DNA from: Parvibaculum sp. | GTDB lineage: Bacteria; Pseudomonadota; Alphaproteobacteria; Parvibaculales; Parvibaculaceae | Assembly: GCF_030694575.1 (NCBI RefSeq) | Contig: NZ_JAUYUS010000100.1 | Coordinates: 87,182-151,181 of the forward strand | Length of the DNA: 64,000 nucleotides | Direction: 5' to 3' | Part shown: positions 47,008 through 57,814 of the stretch, piece by piece | Layout: each line of letters starts with the position of its first letter | How positions within the stretch are numbered: the stretch's first letter is position 1 | Notes under the pieces: generated by a model | Seen by the model: the letters and a program-made list of their open reading frames with translations, nothing else | Database searches by the model: none | Told to the model about the DNA's origin: nothing | Position numbers and translations under genes: made by a program

Positions 47008-47050
47008 TGCAATGGATTCGCATTCACAACGCTATTGCAAACCATTCGCA
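47008..47050 (+). promoter_or_regulatory. Two iron-box-like repeats upstream of bfd
   Basis: TGCAATGGATTCGCA (47008-47022) and TGCAAACCATTCGCA (47036-47050) share TGCAA-N3-ATTCGCA, 28 bases apart. The pattern is like Fur/Irr-type iron boxes of alphaproteobacteria. The bfd ATG is 76 bases after the second. A third copy precedes bfr. Confidence 0.45.
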
Positions 47051-47126
47051 CTTTTGGCAGTGTACCCACCTCCGAGGGGAAAACCCCCGGATTTGGGCAA
47101 AAAAGCCGGGCGGGAAACGAGTTCAG

Positions 47127-47333
47127 ATGATCGTTTGCGTGTGCAATGCCAAGAACTGCCGGACCGTCCGCGAGACGCTGGCCGAGGCACCGCATCTGGA
47201 AACCCCCGCCGCCGTTCACCGCGCCATGGGCTGCAAGCCCCAATGCGGCCGCTGCCTGCCCGCGCTGGCCTCCTATATCGAGGAAGCGCGTAACGAAGCG
47301 GCGCTGGCAAACATCCTCGCCGCCGCCGACTGA
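47127..47333 (+). CDS. bfd: Bacterioferritin-associated ferredoxin Bfd
   Basis: A 68-residue [2Fe-2S] protein that reduces heme of bacterioferritin to release iron. Cys ligands: CVC in MIVCVCNAKNC and CGRC in CKPQCGRCLPAL. Helical tail follows. It is small and its frame is open further upstream, but homology begins at this ATG. It lies just before bfr, the usual partner, on the same strand. Confidence 0.93.
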   Translation: MIVCVCNAKNCRTVRETLAEAPHLETPAAVHRAMGCKPQCGRCLPALASYIEEARNEAALANILAAAD

Positions 47334-47359
47334 TCCCGCGAGATATTCTCAAACTCATT

Positions 47360-47374
47360 TGCAACTGATTGTAA
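47360..47374 (+). promoter_or_regulatory. Third iron-box-like repeat, before bfr
   Basis: TGCAACTGATTGTAA matches TGCAA-N3-ATT of the pair upstream of bfd. It lies 84 bases before the bfr ATG, suggesting separate iron control of bfr. Confidence 0.4.
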
Positions 47375-47457
47375 TTACTGCATTTTTTGAAATGCGGGTT
47401 TGATCTTTTGCGTCTCCGGCATACCCTTGTGCGAGATGCGAATGAATGAGGTTGAAC

Positions 47458-47940
47458 ATGCGTGGCGATGCCAAGGTCATCGAGTTCCTGAACAAGGCCC
47501 TGAAGCTCGAATTGACCGCGATTAATCAGTATTTCCTGCACGCCCGGATGTTCCGGAACTGGGGGTTCAAGCGGCTCGGCGAGGTCGAATACCGCGAATC
47601 GATTGACGAGATGAAGCACGCAGACAAGCTGATCGAGCGGATTCTCTTCCTCGAAGGCCTGCCGAACCTGCAGGACCTCGACAAGCTGCTGATCGGCGAG
47701 AACGTCGTCGAGTGCATGGAATGCGACCTGAAGCTCGAATATGAGGGCCACGCCTTCTACAAGGAGGCCGTCGCCTATTGCGAGCAGGCGCGCGACTATG
47801 TGAGCCGCGAAATCTTCGAGGACATTCTGGAGGATGAGGAAGAGCATATCGACTTCCTCGAAACGCAGCTCGACCTGGTGAAGTCGGTGGGGCTGGAGAA
47901 CTACCTGCAATCGCAGATGGGCGACAGCGAGGGGTCTTAG
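47458..47940 (+). CDS. bfr: Bacterioferritin
   Basis: A 160-residue heme-binding ferritin subunit (24-mer). Ferroxidase ligands fit exactly: Glu18, Glu51, His54 in [17 protein letters not shown]; heme ligand Met52. The helix-B LHARM..NWG and C-terminal [14 protein letters not shown] motifs match. The ATG at 47458 gives the standard MRGDAKVIE start; GAGG precedes it. The window's iron-storage and -release pair is bfd-bfr. Confidence 0.96.
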   Translation: MRGDAKVIEFLNKALKLELTAINQYFLHARMFRNWGFKRLGEVEYRESIDEMKHADKLIERILFLEGLPNLQDLDKLLIGENVVECMECDLKLEYEGHAFYKEAVAYCEQARDYVSREIFEDILEDEEEHIDFLETQLDLVKSVGLENYLQSQMGDSEGS

Positions 47941-47945
47941 GGCCT

Positions 47946-49406
47946 CTACCCGCCCACCGTCGCCGAGAAGACGCGGTCGCCGCGTTTCACCGAGAAGTCC
48001 CATTGCGGACGTGTGGCCGCCGTTACGCGGACGAGATCGCGCACCGTGCCGATCTTCGTGCCCGCGACCTCGACGATGATGTCGCCGCGCTGGAACTGGA
48101 TCTGATTGGCGGCGGAGCCCGGCTCCACATTCACGATGACGACGCCCTGCTCGCCGACGATGTCGAGGCCGAGCTTGTCGGCAATCGCGGGCGAGAGATT
48201 GGCGGCGGTGGCGCCGGCGAAGGGATTGCGGCCGGCGATTTTCGTTTCGTCGGCGGGCGGGTCTTCCGGCGGCGCGATGAGCGCAACCTGCGCCTCGCGC
48301 TTCGCGCCATCCCGGGTATAGCCGACGCTCGCCTTGCCCCCGAGCCCCTTGGTCGCGAAGCGGTAGCGCACCGCCTGCGGATCCTCGACGTCGAAGCCGT
48401 CGATGGTGCGGATGACGTCGCCGACTTTCAGCCCCGCCTTCTCCGCCGGGCCGCCCGCATAGATGTCGCGGACGAGGCTGCCGCCCGGCCTGTCGAGCCC
48501 GAGCGACTGCGCGAGTTCCGCATCGACCGGCTGAAGCGAGGCGCCGAACCAGGGCCGCCGCACATGATCGCCATTATGCGCGGAAGCGACGACGCTCTCG
48601 ACCATGTTGGAGGGGATCGCGAAGCCGATGCCGATGCTGCCGCCGGTCTGCGAATAGATGGCGCTGTTGATGCCGATGAGACGCCCATCCATCGTGACGA
48701 GAGCGCCGCCGGAATTGCCGGGATTGATGGCGGCGTCCGTCTGGATGAAGAACTGGTAGTCGGAAACCCCGACATGCGTGCGCGCCAGTGCCGAGACGAT
48801 GCCCGACGTCACCGTCTGGCCGACGCCGAACGGATTGCCGATCGCGAGCACGAGATCGCCGACTTCGACCGAGTCCGAATTCTTGAAGGTGAGATGCGGC
48901 AGCTTCTGCTTGCCGGCGTCGATGCGGAGCACGGCGAGATCGGTGCGCTCGTCGGAGAGCACGAGCTGCGCGTCGAACTCGCGCCGGTCGGCAAGCGCGA
49001 CGGTGAATTGCTGGCCGTCCTTGATGACGTGGTAGTTGGTGACGATGAGGCCGGAGGGATCGACGATGACGCCCGAGCCGAGCGACTGCTGCACGCGCTC
49101 GCGCGGCACGCCGAAGCTGAACCGGTTGCCGAAGAACTGCTGGAAGAAGGGATCGTTGAAGAGAGGCGAGCCCGCCCGCTCCTGCACCACGCGCTTGGTG
49201 TAGACATTGACGACGGCGGGCGCGACGCGCTTCACGACGGGCGCGTAGGAAAGCTGAACCTGGCCCCGGCTCGACGGCACCTCCCTCGCATCCTGCGCCC
49301 GCGCGGCCCAGGGAAAGAAGGCGAGAACCGCCATCAGCACGACGGCGGCGAGCGCCATCGAAAACGCTCCCCCGTATGAAGACTCCGACAACATTTCCAC
49401 CACCAT
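47946..49406 (-). CDS. Do-type serine protease (DegP/DegQ family)
   Basis: A periplasmic protease of 486 residues from this start. Signal peptide AAVVLMAVLAFFPWAARAQD. Catalytic triad: His in TNYHVIKDGQ, Asp in SDERTDLAVL, Ser in INPGNSGGALV. Two PDZ domains follow (about 290-380; 400-480, the last with GVVIVNVEPGSAA). It degrades misfolded envelope proteins. The start is uncertain: ATG at 49406 is used, with GGGGCG 7 bases upstream; ATGs at 49445 and 49394 are alternatives. It heads towards bfr, convergent. Confidence 0.92.
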   Translation of the reverse strand: MVVEMLSESSYGGAFSMALAAVVLMAVLAFFPWAARAQDAREVPSSRGQVQLSYAPVVKRVAPAVVNVYTKRVVQERAGSPLFNDPFFQQFFGNRFSFGVPRERVQQSLGSGVIVDPSGLIVTNYHVIKDGQQFTVALADRREFDAQLVLSDERTDLAVLRIDAGKQKLPHLTFKNSDSVEVGDLVLAIGNPFGVGQTVTSGIVSALARTHVGVSDYQFFIQTDAAINPGNSGGALVTMDGRLIGINSAIYSQTGGSIGIGFAIPSNMVESVVASAHNGDHVRRPWFGASLQPVDAELAQSLGLDRPGGSLVRDIYAGGPAEKAGLKVGDVIRTIDGFDVEDPQAVRYRFATKGLGGKASVGYTRDGAKREAQVALIAPPEDPPADETKIAGRNPFAGATAANLSPAIADKLGLDIVGEQGVVIVNVEPGSAANQIQFQRGDIIVEVAGTKIGTVRDLVRVTAATRPQWDFSVKRGDRVFSATVGG

Positions 49407-49560
49407 TGCGCACGCCCCGGCACAAGGACGGGCATTCGGCCTCAAAAGCCCCCGATAGATGCCGCGGGGGAATTTTGGTGGGCGCCGTGCGCGCTGACAA
49501 GGAGGAATTGGGGAGGAAAGCGTTACGGTGTTGTCATGGTGAGGGAGAGGCCGGAAAAGA

Positions 49561-49588
49561 AAAAGGGCGGCGCCGAAGCACCGCCCTT
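49561..49588 (-). terminator. Terminator after rplQ
   Basis: On the minus strand AAGGGCGGTGC-TTCG-GCGCCGCCC is followed by TTTTTC, a strong intrinsic terminator 24 bases past the rplQ stop, at the end of the ribosomal supra-operon. The rest of the gap to the protease start holds nothing else clear. Confidence 0.88.
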
Positions 49589-49612
49589 AAATCTTCCGAA
49601 GCGCCCGAAGGA

Positions 49613-50032
49613 TCAGGCGGCTTCTTCTTCGCCCTCGACGAGCACCGGACCGGAGTCCTGGCCCTTGGCGCTCTCGTCGCGGTCGACGAATTCGATGACC
49701 GCCATCGGGGCGCTGTCGCCGTGGCGGAAGCCCGCCTTCAGCACGCGGATGTAACCGCCCTGACGCTCCTGGTAACGCGGGCCCAGAATGTCGAACAGCT
49801 TCGCCGCCCAGGTCTTGTCGGGCAGCGCCGCATAAGCCTGACGGCGCGCATGCAGGTCGCCCCGCTTGCCGAGCGTCACGAGCTTCTCGACGTAAGGACG
49901 AAGCTCCTTGGCCTTGGGCAGCGTGGTGACGATCTGCTCATGCTTGATGAGCGCGATCGCCATGTTCGCCAACATGGCCTTGCGGTGGCTTGCGGTCCGA
50001 TTGAGCTTGCGGCCGGAATTTCCGTGGCGCAT
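49613..50032 (-). CDS. rplQ: 50S ribosomal protein L17
   Basis: A 139-residue large-subunit protein near the peptide exit tunnel. Starts [20 protein letters not shown], the family hallmark, and continues [21 protein letters not shown]-terminal extension is acidic (EGEEEAA). It follows rpoA after 52 bases and is the last gene of the alpha operon; a terminator follows. Confidence 0.98.
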   Translation of the reverse strand: MRHGNSGRKLNRTASHRKAMLANMAIALIKHEQIVTTLPKAKELRPYVEKLVTLGKRGDLHARRQAYAALPDKTWAAKLFDILGPRYQERQGGYIRVLKAGFRHGDSAPMAVIEFVDRDESAKGQDSGPVLVEGEEEAA

Positions 50033-50084
50033 GGGCCCTACTCCTCAGTTTAGTGCGGCGTCGTCAGGACGCGGCGTTGCTTAC

Positions 50085-51101
50085 TCAATATTGGTCTTCG
50101 TACCGCTTCGCCAGCTCTTCGATATTCTCCGGCGGCCAGTTCGGGACTTCCATGCCGAGATGGAGACCCATCTGGGCAAGGACTTCCTTGATCTCGTTCA
50201 GCGACTTGCGGCCGAAGTTCGGAGTGCGGAGCATTTCGCTTTCCGTCTTCTGGATCAGGTCGCCGATATAGACGATGTTGTCGTTCTTCAGGCAGTTGGC
50301 GGAGCGAACGGAGAGTTCGAGCTCGTCCACCTTCTTCAGAAGCGCCGCGTTGAACTCGAGTTCGGGGCGGCTCTCCTCGACATGCTTCTGCTCCGGCTCT
50401 TCGAAGTTCACGAAGGTCTGGAGCTGGTCCTGCAGGATGCGCGCGGCATAGGCCACCGCATCGTCCGGCGTGATCGCGCCGTTGGTCTCGATCTGCATGG
50501 TGAGCTTGTCGTAGTCAAGAATCTGGCCCTCGCGGGTGTTCTCGACCTTGTAGGAAACGCGCTTCACCGGGCTGTAGAGGCTGTCGACCGGGATCAGGCC
50601 GATCGGCGCATCTTCCGGACGGTTACGGTCCGAGGCGACATAGCCCTTGCCGAGCGCAACGGTGAACTCCATGCGGATCTCGGCGCCCTCGTCGAGGGTG
50701 CAGATCACGAGCTCGGGGTTCAGCACTTCGATGTCGGCGCCGGCCGTGATGTCGCCGGCGGTGACGACGCCAGGGCCCTTCTTCGACAGCGACATGCGCT
50801 TCGGGCCTTCGGCATGAAGGCGCAGCGCGAGATTCTTGATGTTCAGGATGATGTCCGTCACGTCCTCGCGCACGCCGGCGATCGAGGAGAATTCGTGCAG
50901 CACACCGTCGATCTGCACCGCGGTAACGGCCGCGCCCTGCAGCGACGACATCAGCACGCGACGCAGCGCATTGCCGAGCGTCAGGCCGAAGCCACGCTCA
51001 AGCGGTTCGGCCACGACGGTCGCGAAACGCTGCGCGTCATGGCCCGGATTGATTTCGAGCTTGTTCGGTTTGATAAGCTCTTCCCAGTTCTTCTGGATCA
51101 A
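50085..51101 (-). CDS. rpoA: RNA polymerase alpha subunit
   Basis: A 338-residue subunit with N-terminal dimerisation domain ([20 protein letters not shown]) and C-terminal domain ([40 protein letters not shown]). The start is TTG at 51101: [16 protein letters not shown] begins there, GAGG lies 8 bases upstream, and the length is standard. An upstream in-frame stretch to 51194 lacks homology. A 156-base gap separates it from rpsK, with no rpsD. Confidence 0.97.
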   Translation of the reverse strand: MIQKNWEELIKPNKLEINPGHDAQRFATVVAEPLERGFGLTLGNALRRVLMSSLQGAAVTAVQIDGVLHEFSSIAGVREDVTDIILNIKNLALRLHAEGPKRMSLSKKGPGVVTAGDITAGADIEVLNPELVICTLDEGAEIRMEFTVALGKGYVASDRNRPEDAPIGLIPVDSLYSPVKRVSYKVENTREGQILDYDKLTMQIETNGAITPDDAVAYAARILQDQLQTFVNFEEPEQKHVEESRPELEFNAALLKKVDELELSVRSANCLKNDNIVYIGDLIQKTESEMLRTPNFGRKSLNEIKEVLAQMGLHLGMEVPNWPPENIEELAKRYEDQY

Positions 51102-51257
51102 TTTAAGTACCTCGTCGTCGTTTGCGGCACGCTTCGAGGGCGCACCGGGCGGGAGACATCCGCCACCTGATCTCTTTAACGTCCGCTCCACCATTCAATC
51201 GTGCGAACAGACGTGACCGGTCGAGCCCCGGGGGACCGCCAGCCAGATACCGGTCTT

Positions 51258-51647
51258 TTAGACGCGGCGCCGCTTCGGCGGGCGGCAACCATTGTGCGGG
51301 ATCGGCGTCACGTCACGGATGGTCGTGACGGTGAACCCCACCGACTGCAGCGCGCGAAGCGCCGACTCGCGGCCCGAACCCGGACCGCAAACCTCGACTT
51401 CGAGGGTGCGCATGCCGTGTTCCATGGCCTTCTTGCCCGCATCTTCCGCCGCCATCTGCGCGGCGAAGGGCGTCGACTTGCGGCTGCCCTTGAAACCCAT
51501 CAACCCGGCCGACGACCAGGAAATCGCATTGCCCTGCGCGTCCGCGATCGTGATCATGGTGTTGTTGAACGTCGAATTCACATGGGCGACGCCCGATGAG
51601 ATATTCTTGCGTTCCTTGCGCTTTACGCGCGTCTTTTCCTTCGCCAT
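51258..51647 (-). CDS. rpsK: 30S ribosomal protein S11
   Basis: A 129-residue platform protein. Family blocks: [59 protein letters not shown] and [16 protein letters not shown]. It follows rpsM after 67 bases. Confidence 0.98.
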   Translation of the reverse strand: MAKEKTRVKRKERKNISSGVAHVNSTFNNTMITIADAQGNAISWSSAGLMGFKGSRKSTPFAAQMAAEDAGKKAMEHGMRTLEVEVCGPGSGRESALRALQSVGFTVTTIRDVTPIPHNGCRPPKRRRV

Positions 51648-51714
51648 CCGTCTTAAACCTTCGTGTCACGCGGGTAACGCAGGAACGCGCCCCGGCTTCA
51701 ATGCCTCGAGTGCG

Positions 51715-52083
<369 letters not shown>

Positions 52084-52156
52084 TTTTATCTCCTAACTAC
52101 GGGAATCGCCTAACCCGGCACCTGAGCAAAAACCCGGCTCCAAGCGCCCGAAAACC

Positions 52157-52168
52157 GCGGAATTCCGC
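52157..52168 (-). promoter_or_regulatory. Palindromic leader hairpin upstream of rpsM
   Basis: GCGGAATTCCGC is a perfect 12-base palindrome in the 149-base adk-rpsM gap (52084-52232), flanked by GAAAA and TTTTC. It would be in the leader of transcripts from the promoter at 52224-52251 and may be an autoregulatory structure. Confidence 0.35.
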
Positions 52169-52223
52169 CATTTTCAGCCGTTAGCCAGTTTTTTCTCTGA
52201 AAGCACCGCCGCGAAGGCCGGGA

Positions 52224-52251
52224 TTATAGAATTTACTTCTTCCCAGTCAAC
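52224..52251 (-). promoter_or_regulatory. Sigma-70-type promoter for the alpha operon
   Basis: On the minus strand TTGACT (52251-52246), 16 bases, TATAAT (52229-52224). Near-consensus, overlapping the last codons of adk. It would drive rpsM-rpsK-rpoA-rplQ separately from the upstream operon. Confidence 0.65.
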
Positions 52252-52850
52252 CGGCTAAGCCAATTCCCTTCCTTTTTTGAAATCCCGAGGACCGCCTCGA
52301 TCTGGCGGGTTACCTCATCCATGTCCTTCATGCCGTCCACGGTCTTGAGCTTGCCCTTGGCCTTGTAATAGGCGATCAGGGGCGCCGTCTGCTCGTGATA
52401 GACCGTGAGGCGCTTCGCCAGCGCCTCCGCATTGTCGTCGGCCCGGGGGCCGCCTACGGTTTCCGCCGCGCGGGTCTCGATCCGCTTCAGCAGGATGCCG
52501 TCGTCGACGCCGAGCTCGACCACGGCATCGAGCGTGGTGCCCTTGCCGGCCAGCATCTCGTCCAGCGCCTCCGCCTGCGCCACGTTGCGCGGGAAGCCGT
52601 CCAGAATGTAGCCCTTGGCCGCATCCGGCTGCTCGATCCGTTCGGAAATGATGCCGACCACCACGTCGTTCGGGACGAGTTCGCCCCGCGCCATGATGCC
52701 CTCGGCGATCTTGCCGATTTCCGTGCCCGCCGCGACGGCCGCCCGGAGCATGTCGCCCGTCGAGAGCTGAACGAGGCCATGCGCCTCTTCCAGCCGTTTC
52801 GCCTGGGTGCCTTTTCCGGCGCCGGGCGGACCCAGCAGGATCAGTTTCAT
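52233..52850 (-). CDS. adk: Adenylate kinase (short-LID form)
   Basis: A 205-residue kinase interconverting ATP, AMP and ADP. P-loop [19 protein letters not shown]-site [22 protein letters not shown]. The LID is short: between KRIETRAAE and [16 protein letters not shown] there is no zinc or beta-hairpin LID, as in many alphaproteobacterial enzymes. Its ATG overlaps the secY stop (ATGA). Confidence 0.97.
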   Translation of the reverse strand: MKLILLGPPGAGKGTQAKRLEEAHGLVQLSTGDMLRAAVAAGTEIGKIAEGIMARGELVPNDVVVGIISERIEQPDAAKGYILDGFPRNVAQAEALDEMLAGKGTTLDAVVELGVDDGILLKRIETRAAETVGGPRADDNAEALAKRLTVYHEQTAPLIAYYKAKGKLKTVDGMKDMDEVTRQIEAVLGISKKEGNWLSRLTGKK

Positions 52851-54178
52851 CGCTTGCCCCCGCGAAGCTTCGACTTCTTGATAAGCCCCTCATACTGGTG
52901 CGCCAGCAGATGGCTCTGGATCTGCGAGACGGTATCCATCGTCACGCTGACCACGATGAGGAGCGAGGTGCCGCCGAAATAGAACGGCACGCTGTATTGC
53001 GAAATCAGCAGCTCGGGCAGAAGGCAGACGATCGTGAGGTAGATCGCACCGACGGCCGTCAGCCGCGTCAGCACATAGTCGATATGCTCGGCAGTGCGCT
53101 GGCCGGGGCGGATGCCCGGAATGAAGCCGCCATACTTCTTCAGATTGTCGGCCGTGTCCTGCGGATTGAAGACGATGGCCGTGTAGAAGAAGGCGAAGAA
53201 GATGATGCCGGCGGCATAGAACGCCATGTAGAGCGGCTGGCCGTGGCCGAGCAGCGCCGTGACGCTGTTGAGCCAGTCGGGCCCCTGCCCCGCGGTGAAA
53301 TTCGCGATCGTCACCGGCAGCAGAAGCAGCGAGGACGCGAAGATCGGCGGGATGACGCCGGCGGTGTTGAGCTTCAGCGGCAGATGCGAGCTGTCGCCGC
53401 CGTAAAGCTTGTTGCCGACCTGGCGCTTGGGATACTGGACGAGAAGGCGCCGTTGCGCCCGTTCGACGAAGACGATCGCCATGATGACCACGACGACCAT
53501 GACGGCGAGGAAAAGGATGATGGCGGTCGAAAGCGCGCCCTGGCGGCCGAGTTCGAGCGTCCCGGCAAGCGCCCGCGGCAGCTCCGCCACGATGCCCGAG
53601 AAGATGATGAGCGAAATGCCATTGCCGACGCCGCGCGACGTGATCTGCTCGCCGAGCCACATCAGGAAGACGGTGCCGCCGACAAGCGTGATGACCGTCG
53701 TGATGCGGAAGAAGATACCCGGATCGATGACGACGTTCTGCGCGCCTTCGAGGCCGACGGCGATGCCGTAGCCCTGCAGCGTCGCGAGAAGCACCGTGCC
53801 GTAGCGCGTATACTGGTTGATCTGCTTGCGGCCCTGCTCGCCTTCCTTCTTCAACTGCGCGAGATGGGGCGAGACGGTCGTCATCAGCTGGATGATGATC
53901 GAGGCCGAGATGTACGGCATGATCGCCAGCGCGAAGATCGCCATGCGGCCGATGGCGCCGCCCGCGAACATGTCGAAGACGCCGAGCAGGCCGGACTGCT
54001 GCTGGCTGAAGACCTGCGCGAGCGCAGCGGGGTCGATACCCGGCAGCGGCACATAGGTGCCGAGCCGGTAGACGATGAGCGCACCCAGCGTGAACCAGAT
54101 GCGCTTCTTCAACTCGGTCGCCTTCGAGAAGGCTGCGAAGTTGAGGTTCGCCGCGAGCTGTTCAGCCGCTGATGCCAT
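52847..54178 (-). CDS. secY: Preprotein translocase subunit SecY
   Basis: A 443-residue ten-helix core of the Sec channel. It starts with a cytosolic [20 protein letters not shown], and has [20 protein letters not shown] and [20 protein letters not shown] (helix 5 area), [20 protein letters not shown] and [20 protein letters not shown]. Standard spc-operon position after rplO. Confidence 0.98.
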   Translation of the reverse strand: MASAAEQLAANLNFAAFSKATELKKRIWFTLGALIVYRLGTYVPLPGIDPAALAQVFSQQQSGLLGVFDMFAGGAIGRMAIFALAIMPYISASIIIQLMTTVSPHLAQLKKEGEQGRKQINQYTRYGTVLLATLQGYGIAVGLEGAQNVVIDPGIFFRITTVITLVGGTVFLMWLGEQITSRGVGNGISLIIFSGIVAELPRALAGTLELGRQGALSTAIILFLAVMVVVVIMAIVFVERAQRRLLVQYPKRQVGNKLYGGDSSHLPLKLNTAGVIPPIFASSLLLLPVTIANFTAGQGPDWLNSVTALLGHGQPLYMAFYAAGIIFFAFFYTAIVFNPQDTADNLKKYGGFIPGIRPGQRTAEHIDYVLTRLTAVGAIYLTIVCLLPELLISQYSVPFYFGGTSLLIVVSVTMDTVSQIQSHLLAHQYEGLIKKSKLRGGKR

Positions 54179-54232
54179 TCATCTCACCCTGTGCACACCG
54201 GAGCCGGAGGCGCATGTTATCGAAGCGCTGCC

Positions 54233-54715
54233 TTATTCGGCCGCGGCCTTCGCCTTGGAAGCAACGACCGTCACCGAACCGCCGGCTTTTTCGACAGCTT
54301 CCTTCGCACTGGCCGAGACGCCGGCGACCTCGAAGGAAAGCTTCGCCTTGAGCTCGCCCTGGGCGAGCAGACGGACACCGTCCTTCACGCGGCGGATGAC
54401 GCCCGCGGCGACGAGCGCCGCCGCATCGACCTTCGCGCCCTTGTCGAGCTTGCCGGCATCCACCGCCGCCTGCACCCGGCCGAGATTGACCGAGTTGTAG
54501 TCGGGGCGGAAAAGATTTTTGAAGCCGCGCTTCGGCAGGCGCATATGAATCGGCATCTGACCGCCTTCATAGCCCTTGATCGCGACGCCGGTACGGGACT
54601 TCTGGCCCTTCACACCGCGGCCGCCGGTCTTGCCCTTGCCGGAGCCGATACCGCGACCGACGCGGATGCGCGATTTGCGAGCGCCTTCGTTATCCCGGAT
54701 TTCGTTCAGTTTCAT
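54233..54715 (-). CDS. rplO: 50S ribosomal protein L15
   Basis: A 160-residue protein. Glycine-rich N-terminus ([20 protein letters not shown]) and [19 protein letters not shown] are signatures. It lies between rpmD and secY. Confidence 0.98.
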   Translation of the reverse strand: MKLNEIRDNEGARKSRIRVGRGIGSGKGKTGGRGVKGQKSRTGVAIKGYEGGQMPIHMRLPKRGFKNLFRPDYNSVNLGRVQAAVDAGKLDKGAKVDAAALVAAGVIRRVKDGVRLLAQGELKAKLSFEVAGVSASAKEAVEKAGGSVTVVASKAKAAAE

Positions 54716-54751
54716 CGGATTGCCTCGCGAGCCTTACGCCCTGTCCAGAAA

Positions 54752-54958
54752 TTAAGCCTCGTCCACGACGCGGACGAGATGGGCCACCTTGTTGATCATG
54801 CCGCGCACGGCAGGCGTGTCTTCCAGCGTCTTCGTACGGCGCATCTTGTTCAGGCCAAGCCCGATCAGGGTCTGGCGCTGCGACGGCTCGCGCCGAAGCG
54901 GGCTGCCGATCTGCTGCACGGTCACTGTCGCCTTGCTGGCGGATTTCTTCGCTGACAT
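54752..54958 (-). CDS. rpmD: 50S ribosomal protein L30
   Basis: A 68-residue protein. [20 protein letters not shown] and [20 protein letters not shown] match. A few extra residues precede the core. Confidence 0.97.
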   Translation of the reverse strand: MSAKKSASKATVTVQQIGSPLRREPSQRQTLIGLGLNKMRRTKTLEDTPAVRGMINKVAHLVRVVDEA

Positions 54959-54982
54959 CGCTCGTCTTCCTCTGATCTCGGC

Positions 54983-55540
54983 TTATTCGAGGCCGGCTTC
55001 GGCGGCGGCATCCGAACGGCGGCCGACGATGTCGCTGACCTTCTTGCCGCGGCGCGCCGCAACCATGCGCGGGCTCTGCTCGTTCTTCAACGCGTCGAAC
55101 GTGGCGCGCACCATGTTGTAGGGATTGGACGAACCGAGCGACTTCGCAACCACGTCCTGGACGCCGAGCGTCTCGAACACGGCGCGCATCGGGCCGCCCG
55201 CGATGATGCCGGTGCCGGGAGGCGCCGCGCGCAGGACGACGCGGCCCGCGCCATGGCGGCCGTTCACGTCGTGATGCAGCGTCCGGCCTTCGCGCAGCGG
55301 CACGCGGATCATCGCGCGCTTCGCCGCTTCCGTCGCCTTGCGGATCGCTTCCGGCACTTCACGTGCCTTGCCGTGGCCGAAGCCGACGCGGCCCTTCTGA
55401 TCGCCGACCACCACGAGCGCGGCGAAACCGAAGCGCCGGCCGCCCTTGACGACCTTGGCGACGCGATTGATGTGGACCAGCTTGTCCACGAATTCGCTGT
55501 CGCGCTCTTCCCGATGGTCTCTGTTCTCTTTACGTGCCAC
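54983..55540 (-). CDS. rpsE: 30S ribosomal protein S5
   Basis: A 185-residue fidelity protein. [20 protein letters not shown] and [20 protein letters not shown] are signatures; [19 protein letters not shown] the second domain. Follows rplR after 12 bases. Confidence 0.98.
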   Translation of the reverse strand: MARKENRDHREERDSEFVDKLVHINRVAKVVKGGRRFGFAALVVVGDQKGRVGFGHGKAREVPEAIRKATEAAKRAMIRVPLREGRTLHHDVNGRHGAGRVVLRAAPPGTGIIAGGPMRAVFETLGVQDVVAKSLGSSNPYNMVRATFDALKNEQSPRMVAARRGKKVSDIVGRRSDAAAEAGLE

Positions 55541-55552
55541 AGCAAAAATCCT

Positions 55553-55909
55553 TTAGAAGTTGAGACCGCCTTCGCGGGCGCCGTCAGCGAGCGCCTTGAC
55601 GCGCCCATGATAGATGTAGCCGCCACGATCGAAGACGACGTCGGTGACACCGGCTTCCTTCGCGCGCTGGGCGAGAAGCTTGCCGACTTCGCCCGCCGCT
55701 GCCACGTCGGTGCCCGTCTTCTTGCCGAACTTCTCGTCGAGCGAAGACGCCGCCGCGACCGTCACGCCGCGCGTGTCGTCGATCACCTGGGCATAGATAT
55801 GCTTGGACGACCGGAACACCGAAAGGCGCGGACGGATCACCGATGCCTTTGCGAGCTTGGCGCGATTGCGCATGGCCCGGCGTTGAGAGAGTGTTTTCAT
55901 GTTGCTCAT
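55553..55909 (-). CDS. rplR: 50S ribosomal protein L18
   Basis: A 118-residue 5S rRNA-binding protein. [20 protein letters not shown] and [20 protein letters not shown] are signatures. A second ATG nine bases in is a possible start. Follows rplF by 10 bases. Confidence 0.97.
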   Translation of the reverse strand: MSNMKTLSQRRAMRNRAKLAKASVIRPRLSVFRSSKHIYAQVIDDTRGVTVAAASSLDEKFGKKTGTDVAAAGEVGKLLAQRAKEAGVTDVVFDRGGYIYHGRVKALADGAREGGLNF

Positions 55910-55919
55910 CGCGCGCAGC

Positions 55920-56453
55920 TCACTTCTTCTTGCCTTCCTTGCGGAAGATATATTCGCCGGCGTACTTCACGCCCTTGCCCTTGTAAGGCTCCGGTCCACG
56001 ATAGCCGCGGATCTCGGCGGCGACCTGACCGACCTTCTGCTTGTCGATACCCGTAATCACGATTTCGGTCGGCTTCGTGCACTTGATGTCGATACCTTCC
56101 GGGATCGGATAGAGCACGTCGTGACTGAAACCGAGGTTCAGCTGCAGGTTCTTGCCCTGGATCGCGGCGCGGTAACCGACACCGTTGATCTCGAGCGTCT
56201 TCGTGAACCCGTTCGTGACGCCGGCAACGAGGTTCTGCACCAGCGTACGGCTGAGGCCCCACATCGCGCGGGCGCGCTGCGTGTCCTCGCGCGGACGCAC
56301 GGAGAGACCGGCCTCGCCCTGCTCGACCGTCACATCGTCCACCAGCGTGAGCTTCAGCTCACCCTTCGGGCCCTTCACGGCCAGGTCCTGGCCGTCGAGC
56401 GTCACCGTCACCCCTTTGGGGACTTCGACGGGGTACTTACCAATTCGCGACAT
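55920..56453 (-). CDS. rplF: 50S ribosomal protein L6
   Basis: A 177-residue protein. [20 protein letters not shown] start; [21 protein letters not shown]-terminal signature. Normal length. Confidence 0.98.
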   Translation of the reverse strand: MSRIGKYPVEVPKGVTVTLDGQDLAVKGPKGELKLTLVDDVTVEQGEAGLSVRPREDTQRARAMWGLSRTLVQNLVAGVTNGFTKTLEINGVGYRAAIQGKNLQLNLGFSHDVLYPIPEGIDIKCTKPTEIVITGIDKQKVGQVAAEIRGYRGPEPYKGKGVKYAGEYIFRKEGKKK

Positions 56454-56498
56454 GGTCTCTGTTTCCTGTCGTCAGTATCATCGAATGCAGTGCGCGCA

Positions 56499-56897
56499 TC
56501 AGAAGACGCGGCACAGCACCTCGCCACCTACATTCTGTTCCCGCGCGGCCACGTCGGACATGATGCCCTTCGGGGTCGAGAGGATCGAAATCCCGAGGCC
56601 GTTGCGCACCGTCGGCATCGTCTTTACGGACGAATACACACGGCGGCCCGGCGTCGAAACCCGCTCGATCATCTGAATGACCGGAGCGCCTTCGTTGTAC
56701 TTCAGTTCGATCTCGAAGTCGCTTTTGCCGCCCGCGTATTCGACGCGCGTGTAGCCGCGGATAAAACCTTCTTCGGCGAGTACGTCCAGCACCCAGCCGC
56801 GAAGCTTCGAGGCAGGCGTCACCACCTTGCCCTTGCCGCGAAGCTGGGCATTGCGGATGCGCGTAATCATATCGCCAAGAGGATCGGTCATCGTCAT
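56499..56897 (-). CDS. rpsH: 30S ribosomal protein S8
   Basis: A 132-residue protein that binds 16S rRNA helix 21. [20 protein letters not shown] and [20 protein letters not shown] match. AGGAG lies 8 bases before the first of two ATGs, so 56897 is used. Confidence 0.98.
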   Translation of the reverse strand: MTMTDPLGDMITRIRNAQLRGKGKVVTPASKLRGWVLDVLAEEGFIRGYTRVEYAGGKSDFEIELKYNEGAPVIQMIERVSTPGRRVYSSVKTMPTVRNGLGISILSTPKGIMSDVAAREQNVGGEVLCRVF

Positions 56898-56908
56898 TCG
56901 CGTGTCTC

Positions 56909-57214
56909 CTACCAGCTCGACTTCACCATGCCGGGTATCTGACCCTTGGACGCGAGGTCCCGAAGGGCGATACGCGACATGCGCAGCTTGCGGTAATAAG
57001 CCTTGCTGCGGCCGGTAATCTCGCAGCGATTATGGATACGGGTCTTCGAGGAATTGCGCGGCAGCTCGGCGAGCTTGAGCTGCGCCTGGAACCTGTCTTC
57101 CATCGAAAGCGCCTCGTCCATCGTGGCGGCCTTCAGCTTCGCCCGCTTGGCGGCGAATTTCGCCGTCAGCTTGCGCCGCTTCAGATCCCTATTAATGGCG
57201 CTCTTCTTAGCCAT
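56909..57214 (-). CDS. rpsN: 30S ribosomal protein S14 (zinc-free form)
   Basis: A 101-residue long form. [20 protein letters not shown] keeps one Cys, so this is the C-minus type that needs no zinc. [20 protein letters not shown] is the terminus. Confidence 0.98.
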   Translation of the reverse strand: MAKKSAINRDLKRRKLTAKFAAKRAKLKAATMDEALSMEDRFQAQLKLAELPRNSSKTRIHNRCEITGRSKAYYRKLRMSRIALRDLASKGQIPGMVKSSW

Positions 57215-57256
57215 TCAAACCTCCGTCGGGTCCACCATTCGCGGACCGCTGAAAAA

Positions 57257-57814
57257 TCACTTCGTGAAGGGGAAGTTGAACTTGCGAAGCAGCTCGCGCG
57301 CTTCGTCGTCCGTCTTCGCCGTCGTGCAGACGATGATGTCCATGCCCCAGACCTGATCGACCTTGTCGTAGTCGATTTCCGGGAACACGATATGCTCCTT
57401 GAGACCCATGGCGAAGTTGCCGCGGCCGTCGAAGCTCTTCGCATTCAGGCCGCGAAAGTCGCGCACGCGCGGCAGCGCGACCGTGACCAGCCGGTCCAGG
57501 AATTCGTACATCCGGTCCTTGCGCAGCGTGACCTTCACACCGATCGGCATGTCCTCACGCAGCTTGAACGTCGCGATCGACGTCTTCGCCTTGGTGATAA
57601 CCGGCTTCTGGCCGGCAATCGCCTGCAGGTCCTCGAACGCGCTCTTGATCTTCTTGGAGTCGCCGACGGCCTCGCCGACGCCCATGTTGAGCACGATCTT
57701 GTCGAGCCGCGGAACCTGAAGCAGGTTCTTGTAGCTGAACTGCTCGGTCAGCTCCGGACGCACCTTCTCCAGATACTGAACCTTCAGCCGCGGGATATAT
57801 TGAGCTTCAGCCAT
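57257..57814 (-). CDS. rplE: 50S ribosomal protein L5
   Basis: A 185-residue 5S rRNA contact. The ATG at 57814 ([11 protein letters not shown]) overlaps the rplX end by 8 bases. [20 protein letters not shown] and [20 protein letters not shown] are signatures. Confidence 0.98.
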   Translation of the reverse strand: MAEAQYIPRLKVQYLEKVRPELTEQFSYKNLLQVPRLDKIVLNMGVGEAVGDSKKIKSAFEDLQAIAGQKPVITKAKTSIATFKLREDMPIGVKVTLRKDRMYEFLDRLVTVALPRVRDFRGLNAKSFDGRGNFAMGLKEHIVFPEIDYDKVDQVWGMDIIVCTTAKTDDEARELLRKFNFPFTK

